DNA from: Bacteroidaceae bacterium
GTDB lineage: Bacteria > Bacteroidota > Bacteroidia > Bacteroidales > Bacteroidaceae
NCBI GenBank assembly: GCA_017546785.1
Contig: JAFYRW010000025.1
Location: forward strand, 1 to 64,000
Length of the DNA stretch: 64,000 nt
Reading direction: 5' to 3'
This document shows positions 45,044 through 54,027 of this stretch, piece by piece. Position numbers and translations under genes: made by a program. The notes under the pieces were generated by a model, which worked only from the letters and a program-made list of their open reading frames with translations, searched no databases and had not been told where the DNA came from. Within the stretch, counting starts at the first letter, position 1. The number at the start of each line of letters is the position of its first letter.

Positions 45044-45083
45044 AAGGGGTGTGCAAAGTTGTTTTTGCACCCCCTTCTTTTTT
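45044..45083 (+). terminator. Terminator after ferredoxin
   Basis: 12-bp stem AAGGGG(T)GTGCAA / TTGCACCCCCTT (one bulged T), followed by CTTTTTTT. The gene for a 31-residue peptide starts 24 nt after this T-run. Confidence 0.9.
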
Positions 45084-45106
45084 AAACCATAATATTCAAA
45101 AGCAAT

Positions 45107-45202
45107 ATGTTGAAGGAACTTATATATATTCTCGTAAAGAGTACAGTGATAGTGCTTGTTGCTGTTGTCGCCTACTATACTTATATGTGGCTTACCAAAT
45201 AA
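45107..45202 (+). CDS. 31-residue single-helix membrane peptide
   Basis: ATG 45107 to TAA 45202 encodes MLKELIYILVKSTVIVLVAV followed by VAYYTYMWLTK. Residues 6-28 form one hydrophobic segment between lysines, a transmembrane helix. It sits directly after the ferredoxin terminator and directly before its own terminator (45202-45237), which argues that it is transcribed and real despite its size. No clear promoter was found in the 24 nt before it, so transcription may start inside or read through the terminator. No homologue is known to me; function unknown. Confidence 0.5.
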   Translation: MLKELIYILVKSTVIVLVAVVAYYTYMWLTK

Positions 45203-45237
45203 AAAATGCTGTGCAATGCACAGCATTTTTTATTTGA
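45202..45237. terminator. Bidirectional terminator between small peptide and rubrerythrin genes
   Basis: 13-bp stem from AAAAAATGCTGTG paired with CACAGCATTTTTT, loop CAATG, T-runs on both strands. Confidence 0.92.
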
Positions 45238-45279
45238 ATATATACAAACAACATTTTATTGCTGTTCGGGACTATCTTA

Positions 45280-45819
45280 TCAATAATTCTCGGGCTTAAG
45301 TTGGAAGTAAGCCTTAGGATGAGTACATACGGGGCACAATTCGGGAGCAGCCTTGCCAATGTGCAAGTGACCACAGTTGCGGCACTGCCAGATGCAATCG
45401 CCGTCGCGGCTGAATACAAGATTACCCTGAACATTCTCGAGAAGTTTCTTGTAACGAGCCTCGTGTGCAGCCTCAACCTTTGCTACCATATCAAAGAGAG
45501 CAGCAATCTCTACAAAGCCCTCTTCGCGAGCCTCGTTGGCCATAGTGGGATACATATCGGTCCACTCGTAATTCTCACCGGCAGCAGCATCGGTAAGGTT
45601 CTCAGCTGTACCAGAGATACCGTGAACTAATTTGAACCAGATTTTAGCGTGCTCTTTCTCCTGATCGGCTGTCTCCTGAAAGAGAGCAGCAATCTGCTCA
45701 TAACCCTCTTTCTTAGCCTTACTAGCATAATATGTATACTTATTACGAGCCTGACTCTCTCCGGCAAATGCTGCCCAAAGATTAGCCTCAGTTTTTGTTC
45801 CTTTCAATGATTTTTCCAT
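45280..45819 (-). CDS. Rubrerythrin
   Basis: Peroxide-reducing di-iron protein of 179 residues, part of oxygen defence in anaerobes. The N-terminal four-helix bundle has [19 protein letters not shown] and a QEKEHAK segment plus [11 protein letters not shown] as di-iron ligands. The C-terminal rubredoxin-like domain has CRNCGH and CPVCTHPK. It is a single-gene unit between a shared terminator and the fumarase terminator. Confidence 0.95.
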   Translation of the reverse strand: MEKSLKGTKTEANLWAAFAGESQARNKYTYYASKAKKEGYEQIAALFQETADQEKEHAKIWFKLVHGISGTAENLTDAAAGENYEWTDMYPTMANEAREEGFVEIAALFDMVAKVEAAHEARYKKLLENVQGNLVFSRDGDCIWQCRNCGHLHIGKAAPELCPVCTHPKAYFQLKPENY

Positions 45820-45960
45820 AATAATAAATTATTTTGTGTTATTTTTTCTGTTATTACGAGCTTTTGCTCTTTTGCGTTGCAATTATCGTAAATTATAAGA
45901 ATACACGCAAATTTTTTGTCATATTTTATAGCTGTATTTACATTTTTTTACAACTGACAT

Positions 45961-45997
45961 AAAAACAAAGGCCGATACAATATCGGCCTTTGTTTTT
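45961..45997. terminator. Terminator of the hflX-fumarase unit
   Basis: 17-bp perfect stem AAAAACAAAGGCCGATA / TATCGGCCTTTGTTTTT with a 3-nt loop, T-runs in both directions. Confidence 0.95.
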
Positions 45998-46005
45998 ATA
46001 GTTAT

Positions 46006-47655
46006 TTATTTTTTGCAACTACCGGGACATACGGGCTTAATCTGCTTGAAAAAGTCATTACCCTTGTCATCTACAAGAATAAATGCGGGGAAGTCCTCAA
46101 CCTCAATTTTCCAGATAGCCTCCATTCCAAGCTCGGGATACTCTACGCACTCAATGCTCTTTATGTTGTTCTGTGCGAGAATTGCAGCAGGACCACCGAT
46201 AGAACCAAGATAGAATCCTCCGTGCTTTTTACAAGCGTCGGTTACCTGCTGTGAACGGTTACCCTTAGCAAGCATAATCATACTACCGCCAAAATCCTGG
46301 AAGAGGTCTACGTAAGAGTCCATACGTCCGGCTGTGGTGGGACCCATAGAACCACAAGGCATTCCTGCAGGAGTCTTTGCTGGACCGGCATAGTAGATAG
46401 GATGATCCTTGATATACTGAGGCAATCCCTCGCCGCGGTCGATGCGCTCTTTGAGCTTAGCGTGAGCAATGTCACGACCAACGATGATTGTACCGTTCAA
46501 CGACAGACGTGTAGCAATAGGATACTGAGACAACTGTGCGCACACCTCTTTCATAGGACGGTTAAGGTCTACACGTACAATCTCGCCCTCTCCTGCATTG
46601 CGCAACTCCTCGGGAATGAGTGTTGCAGGCTGGTCGTCGAGTTTCTCAATCCAAATACCATCCTTGTTAATCTTAGCCTTGATGTTACGGTCGGCCGAGC
46701 AGCTAACGCCCATACCTACGGGACAACTTGCTCCGTGACGAGGGAGACGTACCACGCGAACATCGTGTGCAAGATACTTTCCGCCGAACTGCGCTCCAAG
46801 ACCTATGCGGTGAGCCTCGTCGAGCAACTGCTTCTCAAGCTCAATGTCGCGGAAAGCACGACCGGTCTCATCGCCTGTAGTAGGAAGATTATCGTAGAAA
46901 TGTGTAGATGCGAGCTTAACGGTAAGAAGGTTCTTCTCGGCCGATGTTCCTCCAATAACGAATGCAATGTGATAGGGAGGACAAGCTGCTGTACCGAGGC
47001 TCTTCATTTTTTCTACAAGAAAAGGAACGAGAGTAGTAGGATTCAACAATGCTTTTGTCTCCTGATAGAGGTATGTTTTATTGGCAGAGCCACCACCCTT
47101 TGTTACCATAAGGAACTTATACTCCATTCCCTCTGTTGCCTCAATGTCAATCTGAGCAGGAAGGTTGCATTTTGTGTTTACCTCATCGTACATATTCAAA
47201 GGAGCATTCTGGCTGTAACGCAAATTCTCCTGTGTGTAAGTGTCGAAAACTCCGCGTGCCAATGCCTCTTCGTCGCAGAAGCCGGTCCATACCTGCTGAC
47301 CCTTCTCGCCGTGGATAATGGCCGTACCTGTATCCTGACACAATGGGAGCTGTCCTTTGCACGCCACCTCGGCATTGCGCAAGAATGTGAGTGCCACATA
47401 TTTGTCGTTGTCGCTTGCCTCGGGGTCGGTAAGGATTTTAGCTACCTGCTCGTTGTGCTCGCGACGAAGCATAAACGATACGTCGCGGAATGCTGTGCGC
47501 GACAAGAGTGTCAAAGCCTCGGGAGTTACTTTAAGAATAGGTTTGCCCTCAAAATCGCCAACCGATACACCCTCTTTTGTCAAGAGATAATACTCGGTGG
47601 TGTCGGCGCCCTGCTGGAACATATGGGCGTACTTGAATTCGGGAATTGCTGCCAT
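46006..47655 (-). CDS. Fumarate hydratase, class I
   Basis: Iron-sulphur fumarase of 549 residues with the alpha and beta parts fused, as in E. coli FumA/FumB. It reversibly hydrates fumarate to malate, in these bacteria within the reductive branch leading to succinate. Motifs include [22 protein letters not shown], and the C-terminal [13 protein letters not shown]. [4Fe-4S] fumarases are oxygen sensitive, consistent with an anaerobe. The gene starts 30 nt after hflX, so partial co-transcription is likely. Codons are of the highly expressed type. Confidence 0.95.
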   Translation of the reverse strand: MAAIPEFKYAHMFQQGADTTEYYLLTKEGVSVGDFEGKPILKVTPEALTLLSRTAFRDVSFMLRREHNEQVAKILTDPEASDNDKYVALTFLRNAEVACKGQLPLCQDTGTAIIHGEKGQQVWTGFCDEEALARGVFDTYTQENLRYSQNAPLNMYDEVNTKCNLPAQIDIEATEGMEYKFLMVTKGGGSANKTYLYQETKALLNPTTLVPFLVEKMKSLGTAACPPYHIAFVIGGTSAEKNLLTVKLASTHFYDNLPTTGDETGRAFRDIELEKQLLDEAHRIGLGAQFGGKYLAHDVRVVRLPRHGASCPVGMGVSCSADRNIKAKINKDGIWIEKLDDQPATLIPEELRNAGEGEIVRVDLNRPMKEVCAQLSQYPIATRLSLNGTIIVGRDIAHAKLKERIDRGEGLPQYIKDHPIYYAGPAKTPAGMPCGSMGPTTAGRMDSYVDLFQDFGGSMIMLAKGNRSQQVTDACKKHGGFYLGSIGGPAAILAQNNIKSIECVEYPELGMEAIWKIEVEDFPAFILVDDKGNDFFKQIKPVCPGSCKK

Positions 47656-47685
47656 AATATTTAGTTTATAAAGGTTTATATTCTT

Positions 47686-48936
47686 TTATTCTTCGTCGTA
47701 AGTCTGATAGAGAAAATCGTTGTATGGGTATTTTTGAACGTGTAGCTCACACACTCGCTTGTAGATTACATCCTTCAGTGTGTCGATATTCTGTTTTTCG
47801 CGTGCCGAGATAAAGATGCAATTATCCGACAGCTTACCCATCCACGTCTGTTTAAGCTCGTCGAGGGTCAGATTCTCGCGTGTCTTTGGCAAAAGGTCGT
47901 CCTCATCCTTCTGCACATATGTAAAGGCGTCTACCTTGTTGAATACCACCATCATTGGTTTATCGCCACAGTTAAGGTCGGCAAGAGTCTTGTCTACAAC
48001 AGCTATCTGCTCCTCAAAGTCGGGGTGAGAGACATCGACTACGTGCAACAGCATATCAGCCTCGCGAACCTCGTCGAGAGTAGACTTGAACGATTCTACA
48101 AGGTCGGTAGGCAATTTGCGGATAAAACCTACGGTGTCCGACAAAAGAAAAGGGAGATTCTCTATGATTACCTTGCGCACTGTGGTATCGAGTGTGGCAA
48201 AGAGCTTATTCTCGGCAAAAACCTCGCTCTTGGCAAGCAGATTCATAAGTGTCGATTTTCCAACATTGGTGTATCCCACCAGCGCCACACGGATAAGACG
48301 TCCGCGGTTCTTACGCATAATGGATTTTTGACGGTCAATCTGCGACAGCTGCTCTTTGAGCAGAGACATTCGGTTAAGGATTATACGACGGTCCATTTCG
48401 AGCTGTGTCTCACCAGGTCCGCGGAGTCCCACACTACCACCCTTTCCGCTACCCGAGCCACCACCCTGACGTTCAAGGTGAGTCCACAGACGCTGCAAGC
48501 GGGGAAGCATATATTTATACTGCGCAAGCTCTACCTGTACCTTTGCGTGGGCTGTCTGTGCGCGCATCGCAAAAATATCGAGGATAAGTGATGTTCTGTC
48601 GAGAATCTTTATCTTCAGTTCCTTTTCTATATTGCGCAACTGCTTTGCAGATAGCTCATCGTCGAAAATCACCATACCAATCTCATCGTCGGTATCCTTG
48701 CGCATCTCAACAAATTCAGCAAACTCTATCAATTTACCGCTACCCACATAGGTTACAGGATGAGGATGGTCTATGCGCTGTGTAAAGCGTTTAACGACCT
48801 CGGCACCCGCTGTCTGAGCAAGAAACTCAAGTTCATCGAGATATTCATTGGTCTTACGCTCATTCTGCGAAGATGTAATTAGTCCTACGAGTATAGCTGT
48901 CTCCTTTTTTGTGGTTGAGATAACAAATTCTTTCAT
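47686..48936 (-). CDS. hflX: Ribosome-associated GTPase HflX
   Basis: A 416-residue GTPase that splits stalled ribosomes. The HflX N-terminal domain contains GSGKLIEFAEFV and a glycine-rich linker GGGSGSGKGGSVGLRGPGETQ. The G1 motif is GYTNVGKST, G3 is SDTVGF, G4 is FNKVD, and G5 is SAREKQN. It has its own -7 box and precedes the fumarase gene. Confidence 0.95.
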   Translation of the reverse strand: MKEFVISTTKKETAILVGLITSSQNERKTNEYLDELEFLAQTAGAEVVKRFTQRIDHPHPVTYVGSGKLIEFAEFVEMRKDTDDEIGMVIFDDELSAKQLRNIEKELKIKILDRTSLILDIFAMRAQTAHAKVQVELAQYKYMLPRLQRLWTHLERQGGGSGSGKGGSVGLRGPGETQLEMDRRIILNRMSLLKEQLSQIDRQKSIMRKNRGRLIRVALVGYTNVGKSTLMNLLAKSEVFAENKLFATLDTTVRKVIIENLPFLLSDTVGFIRKLPTDLVESFKSTLDEVREADMLLHVVDVSHPDFEEQIAVVDKTLADLNCGDKPMMVVFNKVDAFTYVQKDEDDLLPKTRENLTLDELKQTWMGKLSDNCIFISAREKQNIDTLKDVIYKRVCELHVQKYPYNDFLYQTYDEE

Positions 48937-48960
48937 TCAGCGCATTTTTAATTTTCTCTG

Positions 48961-48968
48961 CGAAGATA
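48961..48968 (-). promoter_or_regulatory. -7 box for hflX
   Basis: TATCTTCG on the minus strand followed by GCAG, 25 nt upstream of the hflX ATG. Confidence 0.55.
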
Positions 48969-49048
48969 ATGATATTTTTTATGGTTACTAAATTTTTTGG
49001 CAAGTAATATATTCAGTAAGATTGTAGAGAGAAAAAATAGAGGATTTT

Positions 49049-49210
49049 ATGGCTAAATTAGGCGGAGAGCCGACTTTAGGGATAAGAAAATCCTTTACGC
49101 GCCCAAAGAGATTGGCTATAAGAAAGAAGACAACAGATAATAGCCATTACCGACAGCTGTGTATAGATGAAAGCTCTATATATATAATCAGGAAAAAGCT
49201 GCCGCAATAA
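49049..49210 (+). CDS. Possible 53-residue basic protein
   Basis: ATG 49049 to TAA 49210 encodes MAKLGGEPTLGIRKSFTRPK and so on, a strongly basic peptide ending IIRKKLPQ. A GAGGATTTT stretch precedes the ATG. It fills the only 282-bp gap between hflX and dprA, convergent with dprA. No family is recognised, and the lack of a promoter or terminator leaves it doubtful. Confidence 0.25.
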   Translation: MAKLGGEPTLGIRKSFTRPKRLAIRKKTTDNSHYRQLCIDESSIYIIRKKLPQ

Positions 49211-49217
49211 TGGTAGC

Positions 49218-50345
49218 CTACATTGTCATTGCACGATAGCGGCCTCCGGCAATAGCTTTTACAAGGCCTTTCATTTCGAGCTCAAAAAGTTGCGACATTA
49301 TGTTGCTTATAGGGATATTCAGTTCAATTACAATCTGATTTATCTGTAGGCCGTCGCTGTTGGTACGCAAAAGGTCTATCAGACGTTGCTCCTGAGGAGA
49401 AAGGTCGGGGAACAATTCAGGCTCGACACTCTTTTTACGGGATTTTGGAACGCTCCAGTTCATTGCCTCCACAAGGTCGTAGGCCGATGTAATGAGAGCC
49501 GCCTTATTGTGGCTTATAAGTTCGTTGCATCCGCACGAATATTGGTCGTTCACTCTACCGGGAAAGGCGAAACAGTCGCGAGCATATCCCTGTGCCAACG
49601 ACGCTGTTATAAGAGAGCCTCCTTTTGATGCAGACTCTATTACCACCGTTGCATCGGCCATTCCTGCGACAATTCTGTTACGCTGCACAAAATATTGCGG
49701 CAGAGAGTTTGTCTCACTCATAAATTCAGTCAGAAGGCCACCGTTGGAAAGCATCTCCTTTGCAACGTTACGGTGCGTAGGCGGGTATATTCGGTCGAGG
49801 CCGTGAGCAAGCACTCCTATTGTGGGTAACGAGGCCTTAAGAGCAGCCTTGTGCGCGCACACGTCTATACCATAGGCCAGTCCACTAACAACGAGAGTAT
49901 CGGGCAACAGGCGAGCAAGGTCGGTAATGAAATGCTGGCAAAGTTCCTTGCCATACTCAGTGGCGTGTCGCGTACCAACCACCGATACAATATGCTGGGC
50001 ATTCAAATTAGCATTGCCCAATGTATAAATGACTACCGGAGCGTCGTCACACTCTCTCAGGCGGTAGGGATAATCATCATCGCCTATACAAATGAGTTTT
50101 ATTCCTTTAGACTCTACAAAATCCATTTCGCGCTTGGCGCGGTCTATTATTGTAGGGTCGGAGAGAGCTTCCACCAGTTGGGGAGATATTCCGGGAACTA
50201 CATTGTGTATATCATCGAGATTAGCAAAAAGGGATGCTGCCGAACCGGCAGCATCCACTAATTGACGTAATAAAGCAACTCTCATTCCTTTTACCCTTGT
50301 GAGCGAAAGGAGCGAGAGTTGCTCGTTAATATTGGTTTTTACCAC
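49218..50345 (-). CDS. dprA: DNA-processing protein DprA
   Basis: Loads RecA onto single-stranded DNA taken up in transformation. The 375-residue protein has a SAM-like N-terminal part, then the Rossmann domain (VVGTRHATEYGKEL, GLAYGIDVCAHKAAL, and GSLITASLAQGYAR), and a C-terminal winged helix (about 300-375, PQEQRLIDLLRTNSDGLQIN). It follows the TPR lipoprotein gene by 9 nt. Confidence 0.95.
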   Translation of the reverse strand: MVKTNINEQLSLLSLTRVKGMRVALLRQLVDAAGSAASLFANLDDIHNVVPGISPQLVEALSDPTIIDRAKREMDFVESKGIKLICIGDDDYPYRLRECDDAPVVIYTLGNANLNAQHIVSVVGTRHATEYGKELCQHFITDLARLLPDTLVVSGLAYGIDVCAHKAALKASLPTIGVLAHGLDRIYPPTHRNVAKEMLSNGGLLTEFMSETNSLPQYFVQRNRIVAGMADATVVIESASKGGSLITASLAQGYARDCFAFPGRVNDQYSCGCNELISHNKAALITSAYDLVEAMNWSVPKSRKKSVEPELFPDLSPQEQRLIDLLRTNSDGLQINQIVIELNIPISNIMSQLFELEMKGLVKAIAGGRYRAMTM

Positions 50346-50354
50346 TATAATTTC

Positions 50355-52058
50355 TTATCGGATTACAGTCTGGAAAGCCTCGCTGCTTACATACTTTGCA
50401 AACTCAAGATCTTTGAGTGCCTTCTCTGCCATAGAAGCGTCGAGCTTGATAGAAGCCTTAAGACCATCGTAGAGAAGAGCTGCATTGTCTGTACGTGCAC
50501 CAAGAACAGCCTGCAAGTAGTATGTTGTTGCGTCGGGCTGAGCTACTGCCTCGAGAGTAGCGCGTGCAGTGCTATAATCCTTGTTGAGGATCTGTGCAAG
50601 AGCTGCGCTGTTTGTATTTACACCCTCGAACATTGAAGCTGCGCGTGCATACTGACCCTGTGCGATGTAAAGGTTACCGAGAGCCTCGTTACCAACCTTT
50701 GCGTTTGCACCCTTAGCCATATATGTCTCAGCGTTAGCAACATCACCGTTGAGAAGAGCTATGTAACCCTTGTTTACATTAACCTCAGCTGCTGCAGCAT
50801 CTGCCTGAGCTGCCTTGTTGAAGTACTCCTGTGCAAGAGCATAGTTTCCTGCATTGTAAGCGATAACACCAAGGTTGTTGTAAGCACGATAATCGTTAGG
50901 ATAGAGACGTGCTGCTGTCTCGTAGATATTCTGCTTCTCCTGAACATCGTCTGTGAGGATAGCAGCGTAGAGAACCTCCTCCAAAGAGAGTTCTTTGGGA
51001 TCGTTAGCATACTGCTCTACGATCTCCTCGTCTGAACGACCGATAAGCTGGTAGTTCAATGTGATGCGTGCACGACGCAACTGGGGAAGAATCTCGTTAG
51101 CAAGCTCGCTGTAAACTGAAGAGATATTCTTAATCTGCGCCTCACGCTCCTCGGGCTCATTGTACATAGAAAGTACACGCAAGATAACGTCCTTGTCAGC
51201 AAGCTCTGAACGTGAAACTAGCTCACGGAAGCCGTCCCAGTCCTCAGCAGTGTAGTCTGTATCCAAAGCACCGTCGAGCTTAGCCTTCTTCATCTCTCTC
51301 TTAACATATTTTGCTGTGTTTTTCTCACGGCCTGTAGCAACACCCTCGTTGAGTGATACGCCACCGTCGGGAGAAGCATAAGCAGAAACCTCTACATTCT
51401 CAAGAGCAAGATTCTTTGTATCCTTAGCAACCTCAGCCATAGTAGCCTTCAACTCTTTGAGAGCGTCGCTCTTGAGCTCGCTGTTACGCAAGCTTGTCTG
51501 CTGGATAAGGAACATAATGTTAGCCTCTTTAGCCTGCTTGATTACACGCTGGAAAGCATCCTCACCGATAGCATTGTTTGCACTAGCTACAGTTGAGCGA
51601 TACAACTGCGATGTAGCAACACAACCGTCAGCAATCTTAACCTCGGGCAAAGTGTAGCTCTTCTTACCTTTAGATACTGTGAAGCTCAAATAAAGCTCAG
51701 AGTTTGACATCTCGGGAACATAGTCGAAAGACATCTTCATAGTAAAGTTACCACCCTCTTTGTAAGAAACGACGCGGTTGTTACCCTGAACCTTCTCACC
51801 CTGGAAAGTTACAGACTCAGCTGTTGCTGAACCACCCTCATACTTAAGAACTGGAGTAACAGTAAGAACTGACTTCTTGTTGAAGAATTTTGCGGGGAAG
51901 AGTCCGTCGATTGTAACGGGAACTTCGCTACCAACAACCTCCAACACCTGAGGAGTCACCTTAAAATACTCTGATTGTAAACCCTGCATTTTAGAACTGC
52001 ACGAAGAGACAAAAAGTACTGCTAAACAAGATAGCAGAAATGTGATTTTTTTAAGCAT
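50355..52058 (-). CDS. TPR lipoprotein with OmpA-like region
   Basis: A 567-residue outer-envelope lipoprotein. The signal MLKKITFLLSCLAVLFVSSC ends in a lipobox Cys at 20. Residues 20-230 form a beta-rich region, followed by an OmpA-like stretch (VSAYASPDGGVSLNEGVATG then REKNTAKYV) and about 330-567 TPR-like repeats (YRAYNNLGVIAYNAGNYALA). The codon pattern matches pckA and GH95, suggesting abundance. The gene lies upstream of dprA, has a -7 box at 52152-52159 and a leader of about 85 nt. Its role is unknown; a structural link between outer membrane and peptidoglycan is possible. Confidence 0.8.
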   Translation of the reverse strand: MLKKITFLLSCLAVLFVSSCSSKMQGLQSEYFKVTPQVLEVVGSEVPVTIDGLFPAKFFNKKSVLTVTPVLKYEGGSATAESVTFQGEKVQGNNRVVSYKEGGNFTMKMSFDYVPEMSNSELYLSFTVSKGKKSYTLPEVKIADGCVATSQLYRSTVASANNAIGEDAFQRVIKQAKEANIMFLIQQTSLRNSELKSDALKELKATMAEVAKDTKNLALENVEVSAYASPDGGVSLNEGVATGREKNTAKYVKREMKKAKLDGALDTDYTAEDWDGFRELVSRSELADKDVILRVLSMYNEPEEREAQIKNISSVYSELANEILPQLRRARITLNYQLIGRSDEEIVEQYANDPKELSLEEVLYAAILTDDVQEKQNIYETAARLYPNDYRAYNNLGVIAYNAGNYALAQEYFNKAAQADAAAAEVNVNKGYIALLNGDVANAETYMAKGANAKVGNEALGNLYIAQGQYARAASMFEGVNTNSAALAQILNKDYSTARATLEAVAQPDATTYYLQAVLGARTDNAALLYDGLKASIKLDASMAEKALKDLEFAKYVSSEAFQTVIR

Positions 52059-52151
52059 TTTGTTCGTAATTTTATATTATGATTATACAGTGTTGTGTTT
52101 AGTTCTCTCAAAAAATTGGCCTATCTTAATCAAATGCAAGCAAATTTTCGG

Positions 52152-52159
52152 CAAATATA
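52152..52159 (-). promoter_or_regulatory. -7 box for the TPR lipoprotein-dprA unit
   Basis: TATATTTG on the minus strand, a perfect match followed by CC. Distance to the ATG is 93 nt, longer than most others here. Confidence 0.45.
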
Positions 52160-52231
52160 ACCAAACTAATTGAAAAATTAGTTACCATTTGCAATATAAA
52201 TAGCATTTTTTGTATTTTTTATATATGATTT

Positions 52232-53167
52232 TCAATATTTACTGCGTGGATGATGCTCTATTATCTCTTCGCGCAGTCTGATACGGTCAATATGGGTGTA
52301 AATTTCGGTGGTCGAAATACTTTCGTGTCCGAGCATTGCCTGAATGACTCTAAGATTGGCTCCTCCCTCCAACAGATGCGTCGCAAAGGAGTGCCTGAAA
52401 GTATGCGGACTTATATTCTTTTTTATTCCGGCAAACAGCACAAGCTCCTTTACCAGATGAAAGACCGTTATTCGGGAGAGTGGCCGGCCTCGGCGGAAGC
52501 TCAAAAAGAGATACTCCTCGCAACCGGGCTTTACTCTTATGGTATTCCGTTCGTAGATATAATATTGAAGCTCGGCTATCGCTCGCGAAGAGACAGGCAC
52601 CAGACGTTGCTTGTCGCCCTTACCAAGAACCCGTATGAATTCATCATCGAGATAAAGGTCCGAGAAGCGCAGATTGCAAAGTTCCGACACACGCAGTCCG
52701 CAGCTATATAACATTTCAATTATGGCCCTATTGCGTTGCCCCTCCTCTTTTGAACAGTCTATGCTGTTTATTATACAATCTATTTCGTCGAGGGTGAGTA
52801 CCTCGGGCAGATGCAACGGCAGCTTCGGCGACTTTAGCTGTTCGGTGGGATTCTTCGTGATAAAGCCATCGAGCTTAAGAAATGAATAAAAGGAGCGGAG
52901 CGACGACAATATACGCGCTTGAGAGCGCGGGTTAATGCCGACCTCATCGAGACAGTGGATAAAGGAGCGCAGATGCTCTATTGTAGCTTCGAGCAGCGTC
53001 ACGCCACTCTCGGAGAGAAAAAGTTCCAATTTATGGACATCCGAAAGATAAGCCTCCAGAGTATTTTCGGAGAGAGACTTTTCGAGTTGCAGATGAATGC
53101 GATAACGCCCCTGAGGAGATTTATCGCCACGTATTCCGCCGCCTGCCGTTTTATTATCATTCTTCAT
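52232..53167 (-). CDS. xerD: Tyrosine recombinase XerD/XerC
   Basis: Site-specific recombinase that resolves chromosome dimers. With the ATG at 53165-53167 it has 311 residues; codons upstream to 53248 would cross the divergent promoter. The N-terminal SAM-like core-binding domain is about 15-105. Catalytic residues are visible in YSCGLRVSEL (Arg), GKGDKQRLVPV (Lys), SPHTFRHSFATHLL (HxxR), LGHESISTTEIYTH (His and Tyr). It is a housekeeping type with no associated attachment site or mobile element. Confidence 0.92.
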   Translation of the reverse strand: MKNDNKTAGGGIRGDKSPQGRYRIHLQLEKSLSENTLEAYLSDVHKLELFLSESGVTLLEATIEHLRSFIHCLDEVGINPRSQARILSSLRSFYSFLKLDGFITKNPTEQLKSPKLPLHLPEVLTLDEIDCIINSIDCSKEEGQRNRAIIEMLYSCGLRVSELCNLRFSDLYLDDEFIRVLGKGDKQRLVPVSSRAIAELQYYIYERNTIRVKPGCEEYLFLSFRRGRPLSRITVFHLVKELVLFAGIKKNISPHTFRHSFATHLLEGGANLRVIQAMLGHESISTTEIYTHIDRIRLREEIIEHHPRSKY

Positions 53168-53258
53168 AATAGCAAATGTCGCAAAAAGATGGGAACCGAC
53201 AAAATGAGAGGGGCAGAAAATATATATGCCGTAAAAAAAAGAAAACAAAAATTTTTGT

Positions 53259-53266
53259 TATTTTTG
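53259..53266 (+). promoter_or_regulatory. -7 box for the CD225-DUF2752 unit
   Basis: TATTTTTG followed by CA, 19 nt before the ATG at 53286, divergent from xerD. Confidence 0.6.
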
Positions 53267-53285
53267 CATATAAATTATTCGTAAT

Positions 53286-53576
53286 ATGGAAGAAAACAAA
53301 AATTTAACGCACCCCGACAATAATTTGGCCTGGGCGATACTTACTACCATTTTCTGCTGCACTCCTTTTGGCATTGTTTCTATAATTTACGCGTCGAAAG
53401 TAGATTCCTATTGGGCACGAGGAGAGCAAGAGCAGGCAATAAGAGCATCGAAAGAGGCAAAGAAATGGGCGATAATATCGGCAGTATCATCGGCAGTTGT
53501 ATGGATAATATATGTTCTTTGCTGCATTCTTTTTATGGCAGTACCTTTTGCTTTTGTATTTTCGGAAATGATATAA
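53286..53576 (+). CDS. CD225/dispanin-family small membrane protein
   Basis: A 96-residue two-helix membrane protein with the CD225 pattern: LAWAILTTIFCCTPFGIVSI, then YASKVDSYWARGE, then a second helix after KEAKKWAIISAVSSAV. The eukaryotic relatives are interferon-induced membrane proteins, but the bacterial members have no known function, and no defence context is seen here. It is followed 1 nt later by a DUF2752 gene, a pair that recurs in Bacteroidota as far as I recall. Confidence 0.85.
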   Translation: MEENKNLTHPDNNLAWAILTTIFCCTPFGIVSIIYASKVDSYWARGEQEQAIRASKEAKKWAIISAVSSAVVWIIYVLCCILFMAVPFAFVFSEMI

Positions 53577-53577
53577 T

Positions 53578-53961
53578 TTGAAAGCAAGAAAGCTCATATA
53601 CATTATTATTGCAACAGCAGCACTCCTGCTGTTGCTGACTATTTATTACTGCGTAAACCCCGAGACTGCATTATGGGTTCCAAAATGCAGCATAAAGACC
53701 TTTACAGGCTACGATTGCCCGGCCTGCGGCACACAGCGTGCCTTACACGCCCTATTGCACGGCCGTTTCCTAGCCGCACTGCGCTACAACCTGTTTATGA
53801 TTGTCTCTATCCCCTACTTTGTCGCAGTAATATACACCACAATAGGAAAGTCTGCTACTGCCGCGAGAATGCGTAAATATGTACAGCACCGATACGCTAT
53901 ATATACATATATTTTTCTCTTTATAGCTTGGTGGATAATAAGAAACATATACTCTCTGTAG
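53578..53961 (+). CDS. DUF2752 membrane protein (TTG start)
   Basis: A 127-residue protein starting at TTG 53578, with no usable ATG before the conserved core. Three hydrophobic helices flank the DUF2752 signature FTGYDCPACGTQRALHALLHGR (CPxCGxxRA). The cysteines and arginine suggest a cofactor or metal site on the membrane face. It lies directly downstream of the CD225 gene and shares its promoter. Function unknown. Confidence 0.82.
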   Translation: MKARKLIYIIIATAALLLLLTIYYCVNPETALWVPKCSIKTFTGYDCPACGTQRALHALLHGRFLAALRYNLFMIVSIPYFVAVIYTTIGKSATAARMRKYVQHRYAIYTYIFLFIAWWIIRNIYSL

Positions 53962-54001
53962 ACAAAGAGGGTAAAATTCCTTATATCTCCTTTTTTTTCA
54001 C

Positions 54002-54009
54002 TATCTTCG
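54002..54009 (+). promoter_or_regulatory. -7 box for the O-methyltransferase-rbfA-permease unit
   Basis: TATCTTCG followed by CGTC, 18 nt before the ATG at 54028. Confidence 0.55.
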
Positions 54010-54027
54010 CGTCGAATATCCGATGCA

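Noticed and set aside
46402-47664. Open frame of 420 codons on the plus strand opposite fumarase
   Set aside because: Shadow of the class I fumarase gene; its protein is Cys/Leu-rich nonsense without family features.
52232-53167. Integrase of a mobile element
   Set aside because: The recombinase has Xer housekeeping features, and no attachment repeats, tRNA target or cargo genes lie nearby.
53286-53961. An antiviral defence system based on CD225 similarity to interferon-induced proteins
   Set aside because: No nuclease, NTPase or other defence gene is near, and bacterial CD225 proteins have no shown defence role.
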